Source: SIG440 sp045648175 (lineage in GTDB: Bacteria > Bacillota > Clostridia > Monoglobales > Monoglobaceae). From it: a DNA stretch of 64,000 bases. Shown here in pieces: positions 8,087 to 15,475 of the stretch. The translations under genes were made by a program, and so were the position numbers. Below the pieces are notes generated by a model. It was not told the origin of the DNA, did no database searches, and was given only the letters and a program-made list of their open reading frames with translations. Where the stretch lies: contig JAZRNN010000081.1 of NCBI GenBank assembly GCA_045648175.1, forward strand, positions 5,842 to 69,841. Reading direction: 5' to 3'. Numbering within the stretch: position 1 is the stretch's first letter; the number at the start of each line of letters is the position of its first letter.

Positions 8087-9922
8087 CTATATCTTATCAT
8101 TAAAGAAATCACAATTTACATCATAATAAACAAATGCCGCTGTGCTGCTCCATGCCTGCAAAAGTGCTCCGTCTGCACAATAGGGCGAATAATACTCAAT
8201 GGGAGTGAAATTATTCTTTTCAATATTAAAGGTAAACCACCTTGTAAGTGCATACTCATAATCCATACCATACATTTTAAGGGCATAAGCATACATCCCT
8301 GCCCAATATGGCCAGCAGGAACCGTTATGATATTCAAAGGGCTTTGCGGAACGGCCAAAGGATGCATAAATTTTTTCATACGGCGGATAAACGCAAAGAA
8401 TACCAAAGTCTTCAACCTCCGGATTGTTTCGGCTTTCCAGCATTTTTTGGCAGGAGGCCAACATTGTCAAAGCTCTGTCTTCGTCAGCTATACCATAGAT
8501 AGCCGCCAGCACGGTGTCAACAGAAAGGTTTTTTTCGGTATAATCTTCATTTTTAAAGTTTACATAATAGCCAAGTGTATCATCCCATAAAATTTCATTA
8601 ATAGAATTTTTAACCTTATTGTATTTCTCTAAATACATTGTTGATTTTTGGGCATCACTGTATTTAAATAAAACCGAAAGACAATAGAGTGCTCTTGCAT
8701 ATAATACCTCAACATATGTAACATAGCCATATCTGTTTACAATATCAGCCCAATCCCTTGTATTGTTTTTGCCTTTTTTGACAATAAGACCGGTTTCGTC
8801 ACAATCCTCAGCAAGCTTTGCAACAACTGCTTCGGCTTTGGCAAGGACTGTGGTATCGCCAACCATTTCGCTTAGTACAGAAAAATCTTTTGTGTTGTTT
8901 ACATAATCAAAAATCAGGATAGCAAACATTGACGGACTGTCAAAATGATTTCCCCACCAGGGTGAAAAATCATTTATAACCGCAGAAGGACATTCGCCTG
9001 TATTGGAAACACCCTTTCCCAAGGTTATGATTTGATTTCTGATTTTTTCGGTTTGTCCGTTGAACATTGATAAAACAGTAAAGTATGAATCTCTGTAATA
9101 GGTTCGGTAGGGATTTAAATAACCAATGCCTGCCATAAAGCCTTTAAATTCACCCTTGTCCTTGTAATTCTCCAATGCACAAAAATAAGCACTGTAATAA
9201 AGCGCCTTATCCAGTTCAGAGTTAACCGAAGAAGGAATAGCTATGCTTTTAATTTCGTTGAGTGAATTTTCTTCAAGCTTTTTAACCTCAACAACATTTT
9301 TATCAGGTGATTTTACCCCAAAACCGTATGCCAGGTTAAATTCCTTTGTCAATACTTCGCTTCCAAAATCAAAAAAAGCCATTCCGTTACCTTCGATAAC
9401 CTCAAAACAAGTATCGGAGACAAATGAAAAATTGTTTGTAGGGTTTTGCATCATATAGGCAAAATCCGTCTTTATTACATTGTCAGAATAAACCAGGCTT
9501 TCTTCGTCTTGAGTTTTTACGCCCGAGCCTGAAATAACACCATACATACAAAGTGCCATCTGAAGGGAAACAGGTTCCTTGAAATCAGCACGAATAGTTT
9601 GCAAAACAGAGTCAGTGTTTTCTTCCAGAAACAACTTCATTGTTATTGTTCCCGATTGGTGAGTCCAAGTAACTTGTTGTGTTCTTCCTATCATCTCAAC
9701 CTTTTTATTTGAATTGAAGGGAAGCTCTTTTCCATTAATATAAATTTTCCACGAAGCACGGTCTGCCTCATAATACACCTTTTCACCCAAAACGGCATAT
9801 TTACTGATGCAGCCTTTACCGTCAAATCTAACTATCAGCGACTGATTTGTTACGTCATAAGATACAGGCTGAAAGCTTTTGCCTTCACTTATTATTTTAC
9901 CGTCATAAAACTCTACCAACAT
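8087..9922 (-). CDS. Six-hairpin ((alpha/alpha)6) glycosidase-like protein, cytoplasmic
   Basis: 611 residues, no signal peptide. The first ~230 residues look like a beta-sandwich; the rest is helical with motifs of six-hairpin glycosidases: NPYRTYYRDSYFTVLSMF, FSPWWGNHFDSPSMFAILI, NTRDWADIVNRYGYVT, VEDFGILCVYPPY and EYHNGSCWPYWAGMYAYALK. RDS, the Asp/Glu in DWAD and EDFG, and the final HNGSCWPY segment resemble GH63- and debranching-type barrels, but the GH family is not certain. It probably acts on imported oligosaccharides. RBS AAAGAGGT and a good promoter precede the ATG; it is monocistronic. An AraC remnant lies just upstream in divergent orientation, perhaps its lost regulator. Confidence 0.7.
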   Translation of the reverse strand: MLVEFYDGKIISEGKSFQPVSYDVTNQSLIVRFDGKGCISKYAVLGEKVYYEADRASWKIYINGKELPFNSNKKVEMIGRTQQVTWTHQSGTITMKLFLEENTDSVLQTIRADFKEPVSLQMALCMYGVISGSGVKTQDEESLVYSDNVIKTDFAYMMQNPTNNFSFVSDTCFEVIEGNGMAFFDFGSEVLTKEFNLAYGFGVKSPDKNVVEVKKLEENSLNEIKSIAIPSSVNSELDKALYYSAYFCALENYKDKGEFKGFMAGIGYLNPYRTYYRDSYFTVLSMFNGQTEKIRNQIITLGKGVSNTGECPSAVINDFSPWWGNHFDSPSMFAILIFDYVNNTKDFSVLSEMVGDTTVLAKAEAVVAKLAEDCDETGLIVKKGKNNTRDWADIVNRYGYVTYVEVLYARALYCLSVLFKYSDAQKSTMYLEKYNKVKNSINEILWDDTLGYYVNFKNEDYTEKNLSVDTVLAAIYGIADEDRALTMLASCQKMLESRNNPEVEDFGILCVYPPYEKIYASFGRSAKPFEYHNGSCWPYWAGMYAYALKMYGMDYEYALTRWFTFNIEKNNFTPIEYYSPYCADGALLQAWSSTAAFVYYDVNCDFFNDKI

Positions 9923-9957
9923 ATTAGTACCTCTTTCCTTGAAGAATGTTTTTTATA

Positions 9958-9986
9958 ATTATACTATTTTGATGGCATGATGTCAA
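9958..9986 (-). promoter_or_regulatory. Promoter of the six-hairpin glycosidase gene
   Basis: TTGACA, 17 bp, TATAAT on the minus strand, 35 bp upstream of the start codon; an almost perfect SigA consensus. Confidence 0.8.
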
Positions 9987-10023
9987 GAAATAAGTAAAAA
10001 GCATAAGAAGCCTGATTGTAGGT

Positions 10024-10284
10024 TTGTGTCAGAATTTCCGGATAACCATAACCACTCTTTACGGAATTTCTCATAAATTTTTCAAAACATCCATTAAGTA
10101 CTATATTATCGAAAAAAGAATTGAAAAAGCAAAGCATTATCTCACCACTACCCAATTATCGGTTTCCGAGATATATGATAGGGTTGGCTTTACCGATTAT
10201 AATTATTTTATAAGAAACTTTAAAAAGCAAACCAATCATACACCGTTGTCTTATAGAAAAAACTTTCCCCTTAATATACTTTAA
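10024..10284 (+). pseudogene. AraC-family regulator, C-terminal HTH remnant
   Basis: The frame encodes the second half of an AraC double HTH: ISHKFFKTSIKYYIIEKRIE, KAKHYLTTTQLSVSEIYDRVGF, TDYNYFIRNFKKQTNHTPLSYRK. RIEKAKxxL...SVSEIxxxVGFxDxNYFxRxFKKxxxxTPxxYRK is the AraC signature. The sensor domain and the first helices are missing and the upstream sequence is disordered in frame, so it is not a working gene. It sits divergent from the glycosidase at 8087. Confidence 0.75.
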
Positions 10285-10325
10285 ACAGCCATCCATTTTG
10301 GGGATAGGTAAAATTGATTCAGAAC

Positions 10326-10402
10326 ACACAAACCGAGCCAAAGCCAAGGCTTAGGGATACCCGAAGGTGTACTTGTGTACACCGGGAGGCGAGGTTTGTG
10401 CG
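10326..10402. repeat. Structured intergenic element with nested inverted repeats
   Basis: An outer stem pairs CACAAACC-G-AGCC with GGCG-A-GGTTTGTG; an inner stem pairs CCGAAGGTGTAC with GTACACCGGG. It resembles a small structured RNA or palindromic intergenic repeat. It is followed by GCAAAAAGAC at 10405-10414, whose inverted copy GTCTTTTTGC is at 10509-10518. Confidence 0.5.
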
Positions 10403-10424
10403 TAGCAAAAAGACAATAAAAACA

Positions 10425-10452
10425 GAAAAATCGCATGAAAATGCGATTTTTC
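10425..10452. terminator. Hairpin terminator
   Basis: GAAAAATCGCAT/ATGCGATTTTTC with a 4-nt loop, bidirectional, downstream of the PHP remnant on the minus strand. Confidence 0.7.
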
Positions 10453-10548
10453 AACAGTTATATTAGTTTTTAATAATAATGCACGGTAAATAGTTTTTGA
10501 TTTTCCCGTCTTTTTGCGGTCTGGACTATTTTAACATCCCCTTTCTTT

Positions 10549-11028
10549 TTAAATAACGAATTCACGTCCTGTCATCTTTGAAAGATGCTCGGCAAATCTT
10601 TCTGCATCTGTATTTAGTATTGCACTTTCGGGAATCCCTGCCTCAGTAAGATATTTCACCGCAATATTGCACCATAATTCTGTATGAGCATCGATGTCCA
10701 TTGGCACTGTTAAAACAGCGTGAATTGATGCAATTACCCATTCAAGCCTTGACAGGGTGTTTGCAGATACATCCAACTTACCTGTTTCATCCAGAATATT
10801 TGCCTCACAACCACGTAGAATATTTACACCCATGTATTCATCCGGCATAGCAGACCACATACATTTAAAGTAAGTCTCCGACGGTGCGTCGGGCATTATT
10901 CCCGTATGGTCGGTCACTGCAAGAAACTTAAAACCCTTTCTTGCCGCTTCTTCTATATTCTCGATAACCGTAGAATGAGCATGCCCCGACATTATTGTAT
11001 GGGTGTGGGTATCAGCTATAAATTTTAT
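10549..11028 (-). pseudogene. PHP-family phosphoesterase, broken (lost start codon, internal deletion)
   Basis: Reads IKFIADTHTHTIMSGHAHST, GFKFLAVTDHTGIMPDAP, then ILRGCEANILDETGKLDV and VIASIHAV, and jumps to a C-terminal ILNTDAERFAEHL. The metal-binding HTHT and the DHTG/EAN motifs are PHP, but the segment with the GH, ExN and final NSDAH motifs is deleted. The intact relative at 53483-54223 has 246 residues; this one has about 160. The expected start is ATA (11026-11028) eight bases after GGAGGA. A single G-to-A change would have turned an ATGA start/stop overlap with the upstream gene into ATAA. Confidence 0.8.
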
Positions 11029-11887
11029 AAACTTCCTCCTATTCGATAAATCTCATCGGTTAAATCTCCGCAAGTCAGATGTACACTACCCTTTGTGCAT
11101 CTTACGATAAGTTGAGCCTTACCATTAAAGAAATTAATCTCAGGTGCCTTTTCAGAATGATGGCTGTTGGGATTTCCGTTGCCAACACCCAAAATTCTAC
11201 CGACCTGACATTCAATACTGATTTTTTCGCAGTAATCGGGAACAACGCATCCCTTATCATCCACTTCAGATAAATTTAAGATATGAGTGTCTTTACTGTC
11301 AGGCGATTCATCAACCACTTTAATGTGCGATACTTTGTCTGTTGTGACGCTTTCATCCTTAACCTGCATGTCTCCTCTCCTTGTAACAACGGATATGGTG
11401 CCTTCTTCATATTCTGCCATCCATTCACATCGTTTTTTGTCAAGAGCTATTGTTCCAAGGGATTTTCAGTTAAGGAATAATTCCGCCTCGTCGGCATTTG
11501 TATACGCACAAACACGAACGCTGTCTCCTATCTTCCAGTTCCAATGCGGAATTCAATATATACAGGTCTGTAAAGACCGGCGCCTTCATACCACCAACCT
11601 TCCCATCGTCTTGCATCAACATAAAGTGCAATGTTGTTTTCAGCACCGGGAAGTAGGTAGTCTCCGATTTCGCATGAAAATCTGTTGTAACCACTGACAT
11701 TTCTTGCAACCTCAACACCATTTACGTGCACAACAGTTTTACCAAACATATCAAGTTCTTTAAGCGAGCCGCCTGCTTTTGATGTTTCATCAGACATCAT
11801 TACTGGAATTTCTTCAACAACATCAATCTCTCCAAGATAAAATTTCCAACCATTTTTAAGCTCCAGATTATAATTCGCCGTGTCCAT
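11025..11887 (-). pseudogene. GH2-family beta-galactosidase-like gene, catalytic core deleted
   Basis: The N-terminal part (11887 down to about 11545) has LKNGWKFYLGEIDV, VVHVNGVEVARNVSGYNRF, ARRWEGWWYEGAGLYRPVYI, the GH2 sugar-binding domain. It then jumps to WNWKIGDSVRVCAYTNADEA, ELFLN, a TGA where Gly is expected, KSLGTIALDKKRCEW, and the C-terminal GRILGVGNGNPNSHHSEK. All catalytic-barrel sequence is missing, a further deletion occurs in the N-terminal domain, and one in-frame stop is present. It once preceded the PHP gene with a coupled ATGA overlap. Confidence 0.85.
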
Positions 11888-12175
11888 TCATCCATACCTC
11901 TCTGTAAGAAATCTGTGGCGAAACATAATGTTCCCAATGGATTTCTTTAGGGCTGTTGCCAACATATTCTGACTGTTTACCAATAATCTGGTTAAGTCCA
12001 TTTTTCTTAAGTCTTACAAACGCATAAAGAGGGTCTTTGTACGGAACAATGTGCGTCAAATCTCCGTAATGTTCCTCCACCTCTTTATTCTTTGATGAAT
12101 AGTTGGTGTCAAGCACGATAAAATGATAATTGCCGTAGTCAAAGCTGTAGTACTTTTCTTTTTGAATATATATTT
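11868..12175 (-). pseudogene. Calcineurin-like metallophosphoesterase, C-terminal remnant
   Basis: The minus strand reads KYYSFDYGNYHFIVLDTNYS, then HYGDLTHIVPYKDPLYAFVR and a tail ending GHGEL, stop at 11868. YYSFDYGxxHFIVLDTN is typical of calcineurin-like phosphoesterases. The N-terminal metal-ligand part is absent and the frame closes upstream near 12175. The 3' end overlaps the GH2 remnant start by 20 bp. Confidence 0.65.
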
Positions 12176-12325
12176 ATTTGTTATTTTTGTGGATTTTCTT
12201 AATTTGTAAAATTAAAATAGTGCTTAAATCCCCTTGCTTATGTGGTTGACCATATATTGTGTATAACTCCTAAATTTACCACTAAATTTTGTGCATCTGT
12301 TCTTTCGACAATTTTCTCAAAGTTA

Positions 12326-12354
12326 TTTACAAAAATTTTTTGATATGTTATACT
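12326..12354 (+). promoter_or_regulatory. Promoter of the NCS2 permease gene
   Basis: TTTACA, 17 bp, TATACT, 38 bp before the start codon. I saw no PyrR-binding or purine-riboswitch-like structure between 12180 and 12392; that AT-rich gap otherwise holds nothing I can name. Confidence 0.7.
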
Positions 12355-12392
12355 CAAAGAGATAAAAAAATTTTTCAAAGGAGAGATTCCCA

Positions 12393-13766
12393 ATGAAACT
12401 AATCTACAACATTGATGATAAGCCCAAATTTGGTCAGCTTATTATCTTTGCCATTCAGCAGTTGCTGGCAATTATGGCGGCAACACTTGTTGTTCCTGTT
12501 ATTATTAACAGTACATGCGGTTCTACAATGAGCTCTGCTGCAGCACTTTTTGGTGCAGGTGCAGGTACCCTTGTTTACATTCTTTTCACAAGCAAAAAGA
12601 GTCCCGTGTTCCTTGGCTCGTCATTTGCATTTATTGCTTCAATGTGTGCAGCATTTGCAGGTGGTGTATCAATGGCACTTGGATACCTTGGTCTAATTAT
12701 CGGTGCTATTTTTGCAGGTCTTGTTTATGTAATTATTGCTCTGGTTGTTAAGGCTGTAGGTGTTAAATGGATAAGCAAACTTATGCCGGCAATTGTTATC
12801 GGACCTACCGTTGCTATCATAGGTCTTTCTCTTGCAGGTAATGCCATTGGCGATGTACTTAAGGGTAATGTTGTAAATGCTGAAAATATTCAGCTTGCTT
12901 CACCTTTTGTATGCTTGATTTGTGCTTTGGTAACATTATTCACAACGATGGTTTGCTCAACCTTCGGCAAAAAAATGGCACGTCTTATCCCCTTTATTTT
13001 GGGTATACTTGCCGGATATGTTGTAGCTTTGGTATTTACACTTATCGGTAACGCCGCAGGCATTGATTCACTTAAGGTTCTTAGCTTTGATGCATTCAAA
13101 GCACTTGTTGATGGCGGTGTAAGTCTTTCTACATTTGTTTCGGTTCCTGATTTCACCTTCCTTACAGCATTTAAGGGTTTGGGTGAACTTAATGGTTCGT
13201 ATATAGCAACACTTGCAGTTGCGTATGTGCCTGTTGCATTTGTTGTTTTTGCAGAGCACATTGCCGACCATAAAAACATTTCTTCAATTATTGAAAAAGA
13301 CCTACTCGAAGAACCCGGTCTTCACAGAACACTCCTTGGCGACGGTATTGGTTCAATGGTAGGTTCAATATTTGGTGGTTGTCCTAACACAACATACGGC
13401 GAATCTGTTGGATGTGTAGCTATCACAAGAAACGCATCTGTACTTACCATTATGACAGCAGCAATACTCGCAATAGTTATTTCATTTATTTCTCCCTTTA
13501 TAGCATTTGTAAACTCTATTCCTTCTTGCGTAATGGGTGGTGTATGCATGGCACTTTATGGTTTTATCGCAGTAAGCGGTCTTAAGATGTTTAAGCATAT
13601 AGACCTTGAGGATAACAGAAATCTTTTTGTTGCCAGCGTAATTCTTATTGCAGGCATCGGTGGTCTTACACTTACCTTTGGTAAGGTTACTCTTACACCT
13701 GTTGCATGTGCACTTATTCTTGGTATTATTACAAACCTTATTCTTTCAAGAAAAAACAATAACTAA
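12393..13766 (+). CDS. Uracil/xanthine permease (NCS2 family), UraA-like
   Basis: 457 residues, about 14 membrane segments. The NCS2 signature is seen in AEHIADHKNISSIIEKDLL, LHRTLLGDGIGSMVGSIFGG and CPNTTYGESVGCVAITRNAS; the N-terminal IFAIQQLLAIMAATLVVPVI carries the conserved Gln. The GDG...NTTYGE motif groups it with uracil permeases (UraA/PyrP), while a xanthine or mixed specificity cannot be excluded. It imports a nucleobase, probably with H+. RBS AAAGGAGAG lies nine bases upstream of the ATG. It is monocistronic with its own promoter and terminator, an intact island between decayed genes. Confidence 0.9.
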   Translation: MKLIYNIDDKPKFGQLIIFAIQQLLAIMAATLVVPVIINSTCGSTMSSAAALFGAGAGTLVYILFTSKKSPVFLGSSFAFIASMCAAFAGGVSMALGYLGLIIGAIFAGLVYVIIALVVKAVGVKWISKLMPAIVIGPTVAIIGLSLAGNAIGDVLKGNVVNAENIQLASPFVCLICALVTLFTTMVCSTFGKKMARLIPFILGILAGYVVALVFTLIGNAAGIDSLKVLSFDAFKALVDGGVSLSTFVSVPDFTFLTAFKGLGELNGSYIATLAVAYVPVAFVVFAEHIADHKNISSIIEKDLLEEPGLHRTLLGDGIGSMVGSIFGGCPNTTYGESVGCVAITRNASVLTIMTAAILAIVISFISPFIAFVNSIPSCVMGGVCMALYGFIAVSGLKMFKHIDLEDNRNLFVASVILIAGIGGLTLTFGKVTLTPVACALILGIITNLILSRKNNN

Positions 13767-13787
13767 TGAAAGATAAATAATTCACGA

Positions 13788-13823
13788 AAGCTCCCATTGA
13801 CTTTTGTCGATGGGAGCTTTCTT
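13788..13823. terminator. Terminator after the NCS2 permease
   Basis: GAAAGCTCCCAT/ATGGGAGCTTTC stem followed by TTT; bidirectional. Confidence 0.8.
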
Positions 13824-13847
13824 TGGCTTGGTACCTTTAGGCGTAGA

Positions 13848-13906
13848 AAAACAAAAAAGCTTACCGAAAGTATCGATAAGCCTTAATGTCAATGGTGCGC
13901 CCGAAG
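13848..13906 (-). repeat. Direct repeat copy 1: duplicated tRNA-Leu 3' end plus terminator
   Basis: 59 bp identical to 14016-14074. It contains the last 14 bases of the tRNA-Leu gene (reading CTTCGGGCGCACCA on the minus strand) and the following terminator hairpin GGCTTATCGA/CGGTAAGC-T6. The rest of the tRNA is missing here. Confidence 0.9.
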
Positions 13907-14015
13907 CCGGAGTGAAGCAAAACAATCCTGTGAATTGTTTTGCCACGTAGGGGTCTCTTCCAAAGAGAGCGAGCCTGATTGGCGAAGGTCGATTTGTAGG
14001 TAATATATTGTAGCT
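13907..14015. repeat. Structured spacer between the two tRNA-Leu end repeats
   Basis: Holds a hairpin GCAAAACAAT/ATTGTTTTGC (13917-13943) and a second short one around CTCTTCCAAAGAG. No coding frame is convincing. It may be the residue of an excised element or part of a palindromic intergenic repeat. Confidence 0.5.
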
Positions 14016-14074
14016 AAAACAAAAAAGCTTACCGAAAGTATCGATAAGCCTTAATGTCAATGGTGCGCCCGAAG
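14016..14074 (-). repeat. Direct repeat copy 2: tRNA-Leu 3' end plus its terminator
   Basis: 59 bp identical to 13848-13906, 168 bp apart start to start. In this copy the repeat is joined to the complete tRNA gene, so it is the original and the other the duplicate. Confidence 0.9.
14021..14052 (-). terminator. Terminator of tRNA-Leu
   Basis: On the minus strand GGCTTATCGATACTTTCGGT-AAGC forms a short hairpin followed by TTTTTTGTTTT, directly after the tRNA 3' end. Confidence 0.75.
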
Positions 14075-14144
14075 AGACTTGAACTCCCACGTCATTGACA
14101 CTAGATCCTAAGTCTAGCGCGTCTGCCAATTCCGCCACGGGCGC
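14061..14144 (-). tRNA. tRNA-Leu (anticodon UAG)
   Basis: Minus strand begins GCGCCCGUGGCGGAAUUGGC and ends GGGCGC-ACCA. Acceptor stem GCGCCCG/CGGGCGC, a long variable arm (UGUCAAUGACG), anticodon loop CUUAGGA giving UAG for CUA/CUG-type Leu codons, T-arm GGGAGUUCAAGUCUC. The CCA end is encoded. The 3' end is duplicated 168 bp downstream. Confidence 0.95.
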
Positions 14145-14314
14145 AAGTTATATCGCTAATTATTATATCAGCAAATAGTGCGTTTGTCAAGGGAAATTTA
14201 TTTAATTATTTAATCAAAACCATTTTGCAGTTTTGCTGCGTAGCTTTTTCTATTAATGCGGCAAATCCTCCGCAAAAATAAATTCAAAGCTGTTTTCCTT
14301 CATTATCTTACCTA

Positions 14315-15155
14315 TTATATAAATTTTTCCGCATAATCCGGTTGATAAGCATAATAATCAGAATAATAATACTGTTCATGATTTCCAATTCTCAAGTATT
14401 CCTGATTAACAAATTTTGAGAGTTCTTCATCTAGTATTTCTAATGGTATAAGATTCAAGCAGTTGTATATGACATACCAATTTGACTGTCTTTTATTGTT
14501 TTGATCTTTCCCATACAAGACATATATTCGTCTTCGGCAACATGATTATATGCACAAAGTGCTGTTGCTATTGCTTTATCCCGAGTCACCTTATTGTATA
14601 CACCTGTTTCCTTTTTTCTGTTGTGCAAAAGTCTGAATTCGTGACCGTAAGGAATCGATGCACTATTTCCTCCTTTTTACCGTAAGTTGCGTAAGCCACG
14701 CGAATTCCGTTATCAAAAATTGCCTGGATACCTTCACGACTGATAGGCGACCAATGAGGAACATCACTCAATGGAAAAGTTTTTTCACATGCAAAACGAA
14801 TAACTTCATTTTTTATAAACTTGAAATTATCGTTCACTAAGCTGTAATCTTCATTTATATAAGGGTAATCGGGCTATTCCTCTCTGGAATGAAATCCAAG
14901 CTTAAACCAATCTGATGCTACCTCACACTCTTTTTTATAGGCATCTGTCTATTAGACAGAGAAAACTCATCATTGCCATATCAAAATGAAGTTCTATAAA
15001 ATATGTCAAACTGAACTTTTACTCCATACTCGTCATTGGCACGTTTGAGCATTGCCATATATGCATTGTCAAAAAACGAAGCCGGCTTTTCCCTTGTTAA
15101 ATCACAAAACACCCAAAAAACATCATCAACAAAAAACTGAACTTTCTTATTCAAC
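14315..15155 (-). pseudogene. Degraded gene of unknown family (possibly polysaccharide-deacetylase-like)
   Basis: Minus-strand frames that link across several frameshifts and stops read, in order: FFVDDVFWVFCDLTREKPAS, DNAYMAMLKRANDEYGVKVQ, SDWFKLGFHSREE, FIKNEVIRFACEKTFPLSDV, PHWSPISREGIQAIFDNGIR, VAYATYGKKEEI and a C-terminal NHEQYYYSDYYAYQPDYAEK. One gene of about 280 codons is implied, with at least two stops and two or more shifts. DDVFW near the start and GFHSREE recall deacetylase-like hydrolases, but I cannot assign a family. Between 14145 and 14314 I see only AT-rich sequence. Confidence 0.6.
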
Positions 15156-15228
15156 TAAATCAACTCCCAAATCAAAAGGTTTTTGTATCGCTTATTCCCG
15201 CAACACCTAATATAATGAATATATCTTA

Positions 15229-15398
15229 GGGAAAAACACGTGATGTGTTTTTCCTCATCAAAACTATGTTTTGACGAGGAAATTTCATTGCAATTTCCCG
15301 ATACTTCATTGCAACGAAGTCCTTGAAAATTATTTCACAAAATAATTTTCATTGTAGCAAAATATTTGCTGTTGAGAAATAGCGTGATTACGCTATTT
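15229..15398. repeat. Array of seven consecutive, non-identical hairpins
   Basis: In about 170 bp: GGAAAAACAC/GTGTTTTTCC (15229-15254), CCTCATCAAAAC/GTTTTGACGAGG (15253-15279), GAAATT/AATTTC (15278-15297), ACTTC/GAAGT (15303-15320), GAAAATTATTT/AAATAATTTTC (15325-15350), GCAAA/TTTGC (15357-15369) and AAATAGCG/CGCTATTT (15377-15398). The stems differ in sequence and are almost back to back, so the element is conserved in architecture and not in sequence. No coding potential and no direct-repeat unit as in CRISPR. Confidence 0.75.
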
Positions 15399-15428
15399 TA
15401 CTGAAGGAGATTCGTTATTATATAAAAC

Positions 15429-15462
15429 AATATCCGGCGGATTTTTTCATCCGCCGGATATT
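15429..15462. terminator. Strong palindromic terminator after the polysaccharide lyase gene
   Basis: AATATCCGGCGGAT/ATCCGCCGGATATT with a T-rich loop, 14 bp downstream of the lyase stop codon. Confidence 0.8.
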
Positions 15463-15475
15463 TGGTATCAACTAT

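Noticed and set aside
12180..12392. PyrR attenuator or riboswitch upstream of the NCS2 permease
   Set aside because: No terminator/antiterminator pair; the promoter lies only about 38 bp before the start codon.
13782..14138. 118-residue minus-strand reading frame beginning MAELADALDLGSS
   Set aside because: It is the translation of the tRNA-Leu gene and its duplicated 3' end, a well-known false ORF.
15229..15398. Possible CRISPR array
   Set aside because: The units are palindromes with different sequences and no constant repeat or spacers; no cas genes are present.
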